This document shows, one piece after another, positions 35,538-43,707 of a DNA stretch of 64,000 nucleotides. The stretch's first letter is position 1. Every line of letters begins with the position of its first letter. Under the pieces are notes generated by a model. It searched no databases, was not told the DNA's origin, and worked only from the letters and a program-made list of their open reading frames with translations. Origin of the DNA: an uncultured Fibrobacter sp. (lineage in GTDB: Bacteria; Fibrobacterota; Fibrobacteria; Fibrobacterales; Fibrobacteraceae); assembly GCA_947165045.1 (NCBI GenBank), contig CAMUYW010000004.1:1-64000 (forward strand), written 5' to 3'. The translations under genes and the position numbers were made by a program.

Positions 35538-35580
35538 ACGTTCTGGATCAAGGACGTGCAGATCGTGAGGATTAAGTAGG
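35538..35580. repeat. 43-bp direct repeat, copy 2
   Basis: Repeats the 3' end and TAG of the lipoprotein gene without the rest of that gene. It has 42/43 identity to 33527-33569. Confidence 0.9.
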
Positions 35581-35727
35581 TGACGCTTTACAGTAAGACC
35601 TGTCTTACGTCTTGCATCAAAGAATCCATCTCTGGATAATTCGAAAAGTGGTTTTCAAAAACACTTAGCACTTTTTTCTCAAAAGACAGACGATATGCTT
35701 TGCAAAAATTTCATAATTGATGGACAT
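35581..35727 (-). other. short stretch with possible frameshifted small ORF
   Basis: On the minus strand an ATG follows the stop of the ATPase gene directly (TAAATG) and reads 20 codons (MSINYEIFAK...). In another frame the stretch continues for about 35 residues (LSFEKKVLSVFENHFSNYP...) to a TAA. It may be a small downstream gene broken by a frameshift, or noncoding. Confidence 0.3.
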
Positions 35728-36717
35728 TTATTTTTCCGCGTGGTCGTTCGTTATATCTTCCATGAAAACAACATTCTCGCCCCATCCTTTTCCAAACATC
35801 GAAGGCGAATGTGTTGCTATAATGAGCTGGCAATTTGGATTCATTTGACAAATGACATCTATTAATATTTGCTGCCAACTGATATGCAGAGATATTTCAG
35901 GTTCGTCCATCAGGACAATCCATTTTTTCTTTTCTTGCAAAAATACCTGAAGTAAAATATAAAGTAACTGTTTTTCTCCAGATGATAGTTGGTCTATATC
36001 TATTTCACCACCATATTCTGTTTTGAAAAAAAGCCGTGCAGGATTAGAAGATACATCTATTTTTTTCTTTGTTTCTTGGAAAAATTTATTGACGCATTCG
36101 AAGAAATCATCAATATTCTTAAGAATAGATTCTGCGTTTTTTTTGTCGTCCAATGCTCTTAATCTGTAGTTGAAAAAAGAAGGGGCTTTGGAATTTTGGT
36201 TTATGACAAATTCCAATTGTTTTGACAGAAAACTTTCGTTTTTCTTTTGATTTTCTCCGTTAATGAGATCGCACAAACGATTCAGGAATGTTGTTTTTCC
36301 AGATCCGTTGTTGCCAACTAAAATATTGACTGTCTTTAAATTATTCCAAGAAATTTTTTTACCGTTCCACAAATCGCACGATACGATGGATGAAATGAAT
36401 TCCTTGGGTCTCAAATCGGAATCATCTATTTTCCAATATTCTCTAAAGTAAGCTTCGGAATAATCTTTGTACTTGATTTTGCCCTCTTTTGCATCATCAA
36501 ATTTTTTCCGGACTTTTTCAATAGCTTTTTGGGGCCACTTCAATTCTATGAGGTATTTTGACATATCTTCGTCAAAAACCTCTCCAAAAGAATACAAGGC
36601 CTTTACAGCTTCTTTAACTCGATTTTCGTCAAGAGGATGTGCGAAACCAGTCTCTGGGAAAGACGTCTGCGTAAGCCAGTCAAAAGCCTTCATTGTTACT
36701 TTAGAAATGTTATTCAT
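35728..36717 (-). CDS. AAA ATPase (ABC-like), stand-alone
   Basis: The 329-residue protein has an N-terminal helical region of about 115 residues. After it come Walker A LVGNNGSGKTTF (about 133), the ABC signature-like QLSSGEKQLL (about 243), Walker B WIVLMDEPEISLHISWQ (about 267) and the histidine switch ATHSPSMF (about 300). Related proteins act in nuclease-linked defence or in RecF-like repair. No intact partner gene is adjacent. A short, possibly frameshifted frame follows its stop. The sequence is AT-rich compared with the backbone, consistent with acquisition. Confidence 0.8.
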   Translation of the reverse strand: MNNISKVTMKAFDWLTQTSFPETGFAHPLDENRVKEAVKALYSFGEVFDEDMSKYLIELKWPQKAIEKVRKKFDDAKEGKIKYKDYSEAYFREYWKIDDSDLRPKEFISSIVSCDLWNGKKISWNNLKTVNILVGNNGSGKTTFLNRLCDLINGENQKKNESFLSKQLEFVINQNSKAPSFFNYRLRALDDKKNAESILKNIDDFFECVNKFFQETKKKIDVSSNPARLFFKTEYGGEIDIDQLSSGEKQLLYILLQVFLQEKKKWIVLMDEPEISLHISWQQILIDVICQMNPNCQLIIATHSPSMFGKGWGENVVFMEDITNDHAEK

Positions 36718-36845
36718 CGTAATAATCCAATTTAGCTAAAAAATACTATTTCTTTTTGTCAAAAAGGGTGAAAAAGATTTTTTTTAGTGGCAAACTAACA
36801 TTTGCACCCTCGCAAACAACGCACAATCTTCAGTAAGGAAATATC

Positions 36846-37123
36846 ATGAGTGATTTTTTTTGAAGAAATCCACAAATGGACTCAAAAAACAGGGCAAACT
36901 TCGTTCAATAAGAGTTCAAATTGGACGCGAAGAAAATTAGCTTTGGTAAGCGACTGCACACGCATCTGGTGCGGCACACTTTCGCCACATCGTGCATATG
37001 CTCGGAATTCCGATCGAGGCTGTTTCGAAACTGTTGGGAAATTCCGTTATCCAGACCACGATGATTTACGCAAATTACGCGGATTCGACCATTGACCGGT
37101 GCATGGCTAAGTTCCAGATATAG
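36846..37123 (+). pseudogene. tyrosine recombinase remnant
   Basis: From about 36958 the frame reads THLVRHTFATS, the HxxR box of tyrosine recombinases. After a one-frame shift near 36990 it continues HMLGIPIEAVSKLLG and then MIYANYADSTIDRC to a stop at 37123. The second conserved His position is Asn (LGNS for LGHS) and the nucleophile Tyr is in MIYANY. The 5' part (from ATG 36846) has a stop after five codons. It is a decayed integrase/recombinase and probably inactive. Confidence 0.8.
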
Positions 37124-37265
37124 CCTGCATTCAGACATATATAGCATAGAAATTTATTTGCAAAATTTTACGCAAATCATTCCGGCCAAAGCCATCAAAA
37201 AAGCGTGTTAAGAATATAGGGGGCAAAGTTACCCCCGACAAAACCTACAGAAGGATTTAACTACA

Positions 37266-37986
37266 ATGTATGATAAAAAAGAATCTATGAATGAGGAACT
37301 CGACATTGTCAAGGAGTTCAACACCATTCTTGAATCCGTTGCGGACGATAGCAATTTCAATCATGACCGCTACTTACGCTTTGCGTTCGCAGACCCAAAG
37401 AGGATGGCTGAATTGCTAAAACTGTATGCAAGGCATAAGCCCTCATTAAGGGAATTTCTTGACACACGAGTGGGACCCACTATCAAAGCCGCATTTCGAG
37501 AACTACCCCAAATACTACCACAAAATTGGCTATCCTTTCATGTTAGAGTTTTTGGATGTAGGATACGGCATTAATGACGATGATTTGAAAAACGTTTCAC
37601 CGGTGACCCTTGTCGCGCTCACTTCGTTGAAGTATATTTTCGACGAAAAGAAGTTCACTATATCGTTCCGCGAGGCTGCGGCCCATTTACTCAAACTGGA
37701 CCATTCTCCCGAAGGAAAAGAATTTATCAGACAGTCGCTTTCATATTTCTTGTGGAGGTGGCCAAACAGGCAAGAGGATATCAAGATGGATAGACCGGAA
37801 ATCGTTGCAAGAAGAGGTTACGAGACTTTTGCGGAACATTATGTGAATGTTGGTGTTAAACGGGAACGTGACGAAAATCGAGCTGACACTGAAACCGTCT
37901 TACGCGAAGAAGGCCTATCCGAAGAAATGATTGAAAAAATACAATCAAAGCTCGAAGCCCTTCAGCAGAGTCGTCTTTCCAAGTAA
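37266..37986 (+). pseudogene. Rpn-type PD-(D/E)XK transposase-like gene, internally deleted
   Basis: The first frame (37266 to about 37465) encodes MNEELDIVKEFNTILE and a helical start ending at REFLDT. The coding then jumps frame at about 37461 and continues EWDPLSKPHFENYPKYYHK to a stop at 37986. The C-terminal tail ETVLREEGLSEEMIEKIQSKLE is typical of these proteins. The nuclease core expected between the two parts is missing, so a deletion with frameshift is inferred. Family members are about 300 residues; about 240 remain. Confidence 0.7.
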
Positions 37987-38013
37987 TTTCTAATCCCATA
38001 CATTTTCCCAAAG

Positions 38014-38040
38014 TCCAGTCCAAAGGGCTGGATTCTTTTT
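38014..38040 (+). terminator. rho-independent terminator
   Basis: TCCAGTCC/GGGCTGGA stem (one wobble pair) followed by TTCTTTTT, after the Rpn-type pseudogene. Confidence 0.65.
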
Positions 38041-38065
38041 GTGAGGTGACAAGTTCATTCTGCCT

Positions 38066-38091
38066 GTCATTCCCGGCTTGACCGAGAATCT
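38066..38091. repeat. GTCATTCC-type palindromic repeat
   Basis: GTCATTCCCGGCT...GAGAATCT forms an imperfect hairpin like the copy at 22883. Confidence 0.5.
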
Positions 38092-38109
38092 CCATAAACC
38101 GCAATACCA

Positions 38110-38270
38110 ATGAATCACAATTACTACGTTTACATTTTCACAAACAAGTACAAAACAGTCTTTTATACAGGCGTAACAAACGACTTTACGAGTATTTTTC
38201 GAATATTATTGATACAATTAAGAGGGAAGAACGTTTAAAACGTTGGAATCGCAAATGGAAGAAAGAATAG
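38110..38270 (+). pseudogene. GIY-YIG nuclease remnant
   Basis: The frame from 38110 reads YYVYIFTNKYKTVFYTGVTND, the GIY-YIG entry (YVYI...YTGVTN). After a frame change near 38205 it continues IKREERLKRWNRKWKKE to a TAG at 38270, which matches the C-terminal helix of this small family. The central part, with the catalytic Arg/Glu helix, is deleted. Confidence 0.7.
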
Positions 38271-38300
38271 ATTGAAAAGCTAAAGGCCCCCTTTCCACCT

Positions 38301-38723
38301 GTGCACCCCAATAGATATATTATAGTGGACCTTCCGAATTTCAAGAAGTTGCGAAAGAACATCAGTTCACGCGAGGACTACTGGCTGAAACTTTTGTCGC
38401 AGGGACCTCTTGAAGTTCCCGAATCGAAGGACCCGATTTTCAGGGATGCCCTCAATCGTTTACGTATTAGTCGCATAAGCCCAGAACTGCTTAAAGCCTT
38501 GGAGGAACATATGTTCGATAAACACGCTGATGAAGCTATCGAAGCCGAAATTTGGCTTAAAGCGGAAGCCAAGGGGCTTGAAAAAGGGCGAGAACAGGAA
38601 CGTGCAGAAAATAAGGTCGATACAGAAACCGTCTTGCGGGCTAAAGGCCTTTCCGAATCAATGATTGCTGATATACAATCTGAGCTTGATGCTCTTCGAC
38701 AAAATCGCCACGTAGAAAAATAA
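38301..38723 (+). pseudogene. C-terminal part of a PD-(D/E)XK transposase-like protein
   Basis: The open frame of about 140 codons matches only the C-terminal half of the family: IIVDLPNFKKLRKN, DYWLKLLSQG, a helical tail, and DTETVLRAKGLSESMIADIQSELD. The N-terminal nuclease core is absent and no good start is visible (frame opens with GTG). The tail resembles that of the Rpn-type pseudogene at 37266-37986. Confidence 0.65.
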
Positions 38724-38736
38724 AAATTCCTTTTTA

Positions 38737-38762
38737 CCCCCCGCTTCGGCGGGGCTGTTTTG
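38737..38762 (+). terminator. rho-independent terminator
   Basis: CCCCGC/GCGGGG stem with TTCG loop and TGTTTT tail. Confidence 0.75.
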
Positions 38763-38817
38763 CAACTCAGAATTAAGCTGTAAACCTGTGGAAGATTTTT
38801 GGAAAGGCGGTAAGTAA

Positions 38818-38900
38818 TATGTTCGAAAAACACGTTGATGAGGCTGTCGAAGCTGAAATTTGGCTTAAAGCGGACGCCAAAGTCCTTGAACTGCAGAAAA
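38818..38900 (+). pseudogene. second copy of a PD-(D/E)XK transposase tail fragment
   Basis: MFEKHVDEAVEAEIWLKADAK is nearly identical to the segment at 38512-38575 (MFDKHADEAIEAEIWLKAEAK). After about 25 codons the similarity is lost in a T8 run and G-rich sequence. Confidence 0.6.
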
Positions 38901-39140
38901 AACGAGGGTGTTTTTTTTTTAAAAGCGTTTGTATTTGGAGGGGGCGGGCGAAAATTTGTAGGGGACGTGGGGGGCTAGTCGGGGCTGATGCGGCTCTTTG
39001 GGCTAGATTTTTTTTCTATACCTCTAAAAAATTACTTGTAAACGCGTTCTATTTTGTTATATTTTTCGTACGATTTGTGTTTTAGATTCTAACGGATTGG
39101 TGTTTTTTGTCGATTTGTTGCGAAATTCCTGGTTTTGATA

Positions 39141-39185
39141 GAGTGACCTCAGTTTTCCCAAAACTGAGGGGAGGAGTAGTCACTC
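39141..39185. other. long hairpin before the polysaccharide cluster
   Basis: A perfect 10-bp inverted repeat (39147-39156 and 39160-39169, loop CCC) sits inside a second inverted repeat GAGTGAC (39141-39147) / GTCACTC (39179-39185). It is not followed by a T-run. The aminotransferase gene begins 64 bases later. It may be a leader element or operator. Confidence 0.55.
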
Positions 39186-39248
39186 AAAGCCTCACTGAAA
39201 TGGGTAAACAGATGTTGGAATTGAAATGCTCAAGTAAAAAAATCTGCA

Positions 39249-40391
39249 ATGGATGATATGATGATTCATTTTAACGTTCCTCCTTTTATTGGCACTGAAT
39301 TTGATTTTATGCGCCAGGCAGTCGAAAACCACAAGATTTGTGGTGATGGCCCGTTTACGAAGCTTTGTAACAAGTGGATTGAAGACCGATTCCATGCGAA
39401 CAAGTGCCTGTTGACGACTAGCGGGACATCCGCTCTTGAAATGGCGGCGGTTCTGTGCGACTTTAAGGACGGCGAAGAAGTCATTTTGCCAAGCTATACC
39501 TTCAGTTCTACGGCAACGGCCTTCGTGCTAGCGGGAGCAAAGCTTGTGTTTGTCGATATCGAACCCAAGACGATGAATATCGACATCGAATGCATTAAAA
39601 AAGCAATCACGCCGAAAACAAAATGCATCTGTGTCGTACACTATGCCGGTATATCACCTGATATGGATGCTGTTATGGCTCTAGCCAAGGAACATAACTT
39701 GTTGGTTGTGGAAGATGCTGCACAAGGTGTCATGAGCACTTATAAAGGGCGGGCTCTTGGTACAATCGGCGATTTTGGGTGCTATTCGTTCCATGAAACA
39801 AAAAACTATTCCATGGGCGAAGGCGGTGCAATTGTCGTCAATAATCCTAAATACAGCGATCGTGCGGAAATCATCCGCGAAAAAGGGACTAATAGAGCCC
39901 AATTTTTCAGGGGGCAGGTTGCCAAATACAATTGGGTCGATTTTGGTAGTAGCTGGTTGCCGAGCGATTTAAATGCTGCTTATTTGTGGGGGCAGTTACA
40001 ATGTGCCGACCAAATTAACGAAAACCGTCTTGAAACTTGGAATGCTTATTATAAAGCTTTCAAACCGCTTGAAGAACGTGGTTTGGTCGAGTTACCGACT
40101 GTTCCCGAAGAATGCAGACATAATGCTCACATGTTCTACTTGAAGTTGAAAAATCTTGATGTTCGACAAGATTTTATTCGCTTCATGAAAGAAAATGATA
40201 TTCTTTGCGTGTTCCATTATGTGCCGTTGCATTCTGCTCCGGCTGGACAAAAATTTGGGCGCTTTAACGGCGAAGATCGTTACACAACTAGCGAAAGTGA
40301 TCGACTTGTAAGGCTTCCGCTTTATTACGGAATATCCAAGGAAGATCTCGACAAAGTAATTCGCTGTGCTTTGGAATATTTTAGCAGGTAA
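39249..40391 (+). CDS. wecE: dTDP-4-amino-4,6-dideoxygalactose transaminase (WecE/DegT family)
   Basis: This 380-residue PLP-dependent sugar aminotransferase begins MIHFNVPPFIGTEFDFM (after four extra residues), as WecE does. It has TTSGTSALEMAA near 57, EDAAQG near 157 and the PLP-lysine region FHETKNYSMGEGGA near 181 (Lys in ETKN). It would convert dTDP-4-keto-6-deoxyglucose to the 4-amino sugar. The dTDP-glucose genes (rmlA, rmlB) are not in the window. ATG 39261 is an alternative start. It is the first gene of the + strand glycan cluster. Confidence 0.87.
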   Translation: MDDMMIHFNVPPFIGTEFDFMRQAVENHKICGDGPFTKLCNKWIEDRFHANKCLLTTSGTSALEMAAVLCDFKDGEEVILPSYTFSSTATAFVLAGAKLVFVDIEPKTMNIDIECIKKAITPKTKCICVVHYAGISPDMDAVMALAKEHNLLVVEDAAQGVMSTYKGRALGTIGDFGCYSFHETKNYSMGEGGAIVVNNPKYSDRAEIIREKGTNRAQFFRGQVAKYNWVDFGSSWLPSDLNAAYLWGQLQCADQINENRLETWNAYYKAFKPLEERGLVELPTVPEECRHNAHMFYLKLKNLDVRQDFIRFMKENDILCVFHYVPLHSAPAGQKFGRFNGEDRYTTSESDRLVRLPLYYGISKEDLDKVIRCALEYFSR

Positions 40392-40394
40392 ATC

Positions 40395-41504
40395 ATGATA
40401 AAGGTTGCTGTTGTAGGTGGCCCCATTTTGTCGGGCGGAAAGAAAAATTTGATCATGGAGTATTTTCGCCATATCGACAAGAACCAAGTGCAAATGGACA
40501 TCATCTGCAATGACGATTCAAACGCTATCCCCAAAGAAGAAATAGAATCCTTGGGTGGTAGAGTTTTTATTGTACCATCTTTTGAAAAGCTTCCTTCGCA
40601 TACATGGTCTTTGTACAAGCTTTTTAAGCGTGAAAAATACGATGTAGTGCATGCTTACAACAGCACAATGAATCTTTTCCCGATGTTTGCTGCAAAAATG
40701 GCGGGATCGAAAGTCCGCATTAGCGAGAGTCTTTCGATGGCGGCAAAAGGCGAAAGCAAAACCTACATCAAGCTGTTTTTAAGAAAGTTTAGCCATTTTT
40801 TTTGTAATTACTATATGGCTTGCGGTAAAGACTGCGGTGCGTGGCAGTTTGGAGAAAAGGCATTGAATCGAGGCAAAATTGCAATCTTTAAGACTGCTAT
40901 TAATACCGAGGCGAATGCCTATAATCCAGAATTACGTAACGAAACCCGTAAAAAATTCGGATGGCAGGATAAAGTCGTCTATGGATTCATCGGGCGATTC
41001 GAAATGCAGAAAAATCCGCTTTTCTTAATAGACATCATGGCTGAAATTCGCAAACGTCAAGACAATGCTCAGTTTGTGATTATTGGGGCTGGCGATTTGG
41101 AAAAACAGATGTTGCAAAGAATTGATCAGTCTGGAATCAAGGATTCTGTAGCTTGGCTAGGCCGTCGTGAAGATATTCAGCAGTTCTATAACGCATTCGA
41201 TGCGTTCCTCTTGCCTAGTTTATACGAAGGATTGCCAGTCGTTGGTCTTGAAAGCCAAAGTGCGGGACTCCCTATATTCTTTTCGACTGCTGTTACACCA
41301 GAAGCTTCTGCCTGTGAACTTGGGGTGTATACTCCACTTTCGGCTGGTGCAATTAATTGGGCGAAAAAGATTATTGAAGTGACGATGCAGAACATGCCTA
41401 TTCGCAGAAGCCATGCTAAGGATGTTGCTGATGCCGGCTTTGATTCCAAGGTGGAAGCCGATAGAATGCTGAAGTTTTACATGGATGCGATAATGAAATG
41501 CTGA
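40395..41504 (+). CDS. GT4-type glycosyltransferase
   Basis: The 369-residue GT-B enzyme has an N-terminal acceptor domain with VVHAYNSTMNLFPM near 88 and a C-terminal donor domain with YGFIGRFEMQKNP near 196 and the EGLPVVGLESQSAGLP loop near 277. The last is the E-x7-E motif of retaining GT4 enzymes. It starts 3 bases after the aminotransferase stop. Donor and acceptor sugars cannot be read from sequence. No membrane helix is seen, so it acts at the cytoplasmic face. Confidence 0.85.
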   Translation: MIKVAVVGGPILSGGKKNLIMEYFRHIDKNQVQMDIICNDDSNAIPKEEIESLGGRVFIVPSFEKLPSHTWSLYKLFKREKYDVVHAYNSTMNLFPMFAAKMAGSKVRISESLSMAAKGESKTYIKLFLRKFSHFFCNYYMACGKDCGAWQFGEKALNRGKIAIFKTAINTEANAYNPELRNETRKKFGWQDKVVYGFIGRFEMQKNPLFLIDIMAEIRKRQDNAQFVIIGAGDLEKQMLQRIDQSGIKDSVAWLGRREDIQQFYNAFDAFLLPSLYEGLPVVGLESQSAGLPIFFSTAVTPEASACELGVYTPLSAGAINWAKKIIEVTMQNMPIRRSHAKDVADAGFDSKVEADRMLKFYMDAIMKC

Positions 41505-41556
41505 ACAATATGTTGTCTCGCATTCTCAAAATTATTAATTGTATTTGTTAGATTAG

Positions 41557-42837
41557 ATGGAAAACAAAAAAATCAATATAATTCTCGGAAACGCCGTTAT
41601 GGAAAATAACGGAAATTTGGGATGTATTGCACTCACGATTTCTTCTTTATATTTACTAGATAGCCTTTTAAAAGCGAAAAATGTAGACTATTCAATCTAC
41701 CTTTGTGATTCCAGTATTCCTGGTGTTGGAAAACGTGTTCTAAACTGTACTGAAAAACAGATTGTGTATGGTTTTTGCGATAATATATATTTCCCAAAAA
41801 CAATAACAAAAGTAAAGCACTTGGTAAAAAAGTTGATTGGAAAAAAAGAACCTCTTTTTATTCAGGTTCTTTTTGATTCCAAGGATAACATGCGGAAAAG
41901 CTTTGATTTATTCAAGAATGCAGATGCTGTTCTTGATATTGGTCAAGGTGACAGTTTCGCTGATATTTATGGCATAGGACGCTTTGAAACCATTGATTCC
42001 GTGCATGTTCTGGCAAGGAAATTTAAGAAGCCTTACTGTTTATTGCCTCAAACAATAGGCCCTTTCGGTAACAAGTCGGTCATGAATAAAGCTAAAAAAA
42101 GCTTGGAATGTGCTGACTTTGTAATGGTTCGAGACAAACAGAGTCTTGACTATGTAAAGCAAATTGCTCCAAATCAAAAGAATGTAGGCGAGTATGTGGA
42201 CGTTGCATTCTATTTGCCTTATAAGCGAATGGAGTTTGATAAAACTTTTACCCATGTAGGTCTGAATATTAGCGGTTTATTATGGCACGGTGGCTATACT
42301 GGAAAAAATGAATTGGGCTTGACTGTTGATTATCAACGACTGATAAGAAAAATTATTGAAAAGTTCCTCGAAATTCCAGATGTAAAAATCCACATTATAC
42401 CTCATGTCCGTGCAATGGAACCTGCAAACGATAATGATTATTTGATATCCAAGGATTTGGTTAAAGAATACAACAATCCAAGAATTGTGCTTGCAGAATT
42501 TTTCAAAGGTCCTATCGAAGCAAAAAATTACATTTCTGGGATGGACTTTTTTATGGGGGCAAGAATGCACTCTACTATTGCGGCATTTTCAAGTAATACG
42601 CCGGTAGTGCCCATGGCCTATAGCAGAAAATTCAACGGGCTTTTCCTTGATACTCTGCATTACCCTTACATGGTTGATTTAAAAAATGATTCAGAGGACA
42701 AAATACTTGATGTAATCATGAACTGTTTTGCTGAACGCGAAACCCTCAAGGCTCTCGAAGTAGAACAGATGGGATCGACTGTCGCTGAAGCTAAAACGAA
42801 AATAGAAAAAGACATTGCTTCATTTTTTAGAATATAG
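41557..42837 (+). CDS. polysaccharide pyruvyl transferase family protein (WcaK-like)
   Basis: The 426-residue PF04230-type protein shows LGNAVMENNGNLGC at the start, VLDIGQGDSFADIYG near 128, LLPQTIGPFG near 160, VRDKQSLDYV near 191 and FFMGARMHSTIAAF near 328 (the RxHS/A site). These enzymes add pyruvate ketals from phosphoenolpyruvate, or act on the glycan in a related way. The next genes are an SDR and a ThDP enzyme, so a keto-acid-linked decoration is possible. A second member lies at 54544-55701. Confidence 0.82.
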   Translation: MENKKINIILGNAVMENNGNLGCIALTISSLYLLDSLLKAKNVDYSIYLCDSSIPGVGKRVLNCTEKQIVYGFCDNIYFPKTITKVKHLVKKLIGKKEPLFIQVLFDSKDNMRKSFDLFKNADAVLDIGQGDSFADIYGIGRFETIDSVHVLARKFKKPYCLLPQTIGPFGNKSVMNKAKKSLECADFVMVRDKQSLDYVKQIAPNQKNVGEYVDVAFYLPYKRMEFDKTFTHVGLNISGLLWHGGYTGKNELGLTVDYQRLIRKIIEKFLEIPDVKIHIIPHVRAMEPANDNDYLISKDLVKEYNNPRIVLAEFFKGPIEAKNYISGMDFFMGARMHSTIAAFSSNTPVVPMAYSRKFNGLFLDTLHYPYMVDLKNDSEDKILDVIMNCFAERETLKALEVEQMGSTVAEAKTKIEKDIASFFRI

Positions 42838-42851
42838 GAATTGTTAAGAGT

Positions 42852-43697
42852 ATGATAGATAAGTTGAAAAAAGCGATTAGAGCTATTCGCTTAGCAAAAA
42901 AATTTTATAGAACTGGTGGATGTGTTGTTGCGAACATTGCGTATCCTCAGTATGGATATGTTCTCAAAGGCAAAAGAGTATGCATTACCGGAGGCTCTTC
43001 TGGTATTGGATTGGCTATCGCTAAAAAATATGCTCAATGTGGAGCTGAAGTCGTCATAACGGGACGCAAAGAAAGTAAGCTGAAGGCTGCTGTTAGTGAA
43101 ATTGGCCATGACGCGAGTTATGTTTTATGGGATGTGAGCGATATTCATGTTTGCCAAGACAAAATAGATGAAATGGGGCAGAAACTTGGTGGCTGTATTG
43201 ATATACTGATTAATAATGCCGGTATTGCTCCCTCAAAGTTTTGGGGAAATGTTGATGAATCGGAATGGGATAATATCTACAACATTAACCTTAAGGGAAT
43301 GTTTTTTTTAACGCAACAATTGGTCAAGGAGTGGAAAAAACAGCCGATACAAGGATATAGGAAAGTTATTAACATATCTTCTCAGGGCGGCTTTGTCGGT
43401 GCTACTTATCCATACCGAATGGTAAAATGGGATATAAGAGGTTTGACTGAAGGTCTTGGAAAATCTTTGATAGGTGAAAATATCATTGTTAATGCGATTG
43501 CTCCTGGAGTTGTCAAAACATCAATGCAACAATTTTCATTGGAACAGGGCGATAACTTGTTTACTAATCAAAATCCGATACAGCGTGTTTGTTTGCCTGA
43601 AGAAATTGCTGAACTCGCTCTATTCTTGGCAAGTGATGCTAGCAACTATATAATTGGTCAGACCATTGTTTGCGATGGTGGTTACACCTTAAAATAA
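42852..43697 (+). CDS. short-chain dehydrogenase/reductase
   Basis: The 281-residue SDR has the NAD(P)-binding motif TGGSSGIGLAIA near residue 47 and NNAGIAP near 121. The catalytic set is Ser in NISSQGG near 175 and Tyr/Lys in YRMVK near 190, followed by NAIAPGVVKT. An N-terminal extension of about 30 basic residues is unusual for the family. It lies 14 bases after the WcaK-like gene and 10 before a ThDP enzyme. The substrate is probably a sugar or acyl group made for this polysaccharide. Confidence 0.85.
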   Translation: MIDKLKKAIRAIRLAKKFYRTGGCVVANIAYPQYGYVLKGKRVCITGGSSGIGLAIAKKYAQCGAEVVITGRKESKLKAAVSEIGHDASYVLWDVSDIHVCQDKIDEMGQKLGGCIDILINNAGIAPSKFWGNVDESEWDNIYNINLKGMFFLTQQLVKEWKKQPIQGYRKVINISSQGGFVGATYPYRMVKWDIRGLTEGLGKSLIGENIIVNAIAPGVVKTSMQQFSLEQGDNLFTNQNPIQRVCLPEEIAELALFLASDASNYIIGQTIVCDGGYTLK

Positions 43698-43707
43698 GGC
43701 GGTCAGC

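Noticed and set aside
37200..39200. Possible CRISPR array among the short repeats
   Set aside because: No regularly spaced direct repeats and no cas genes. The repeats are palindromes or gene fragments.
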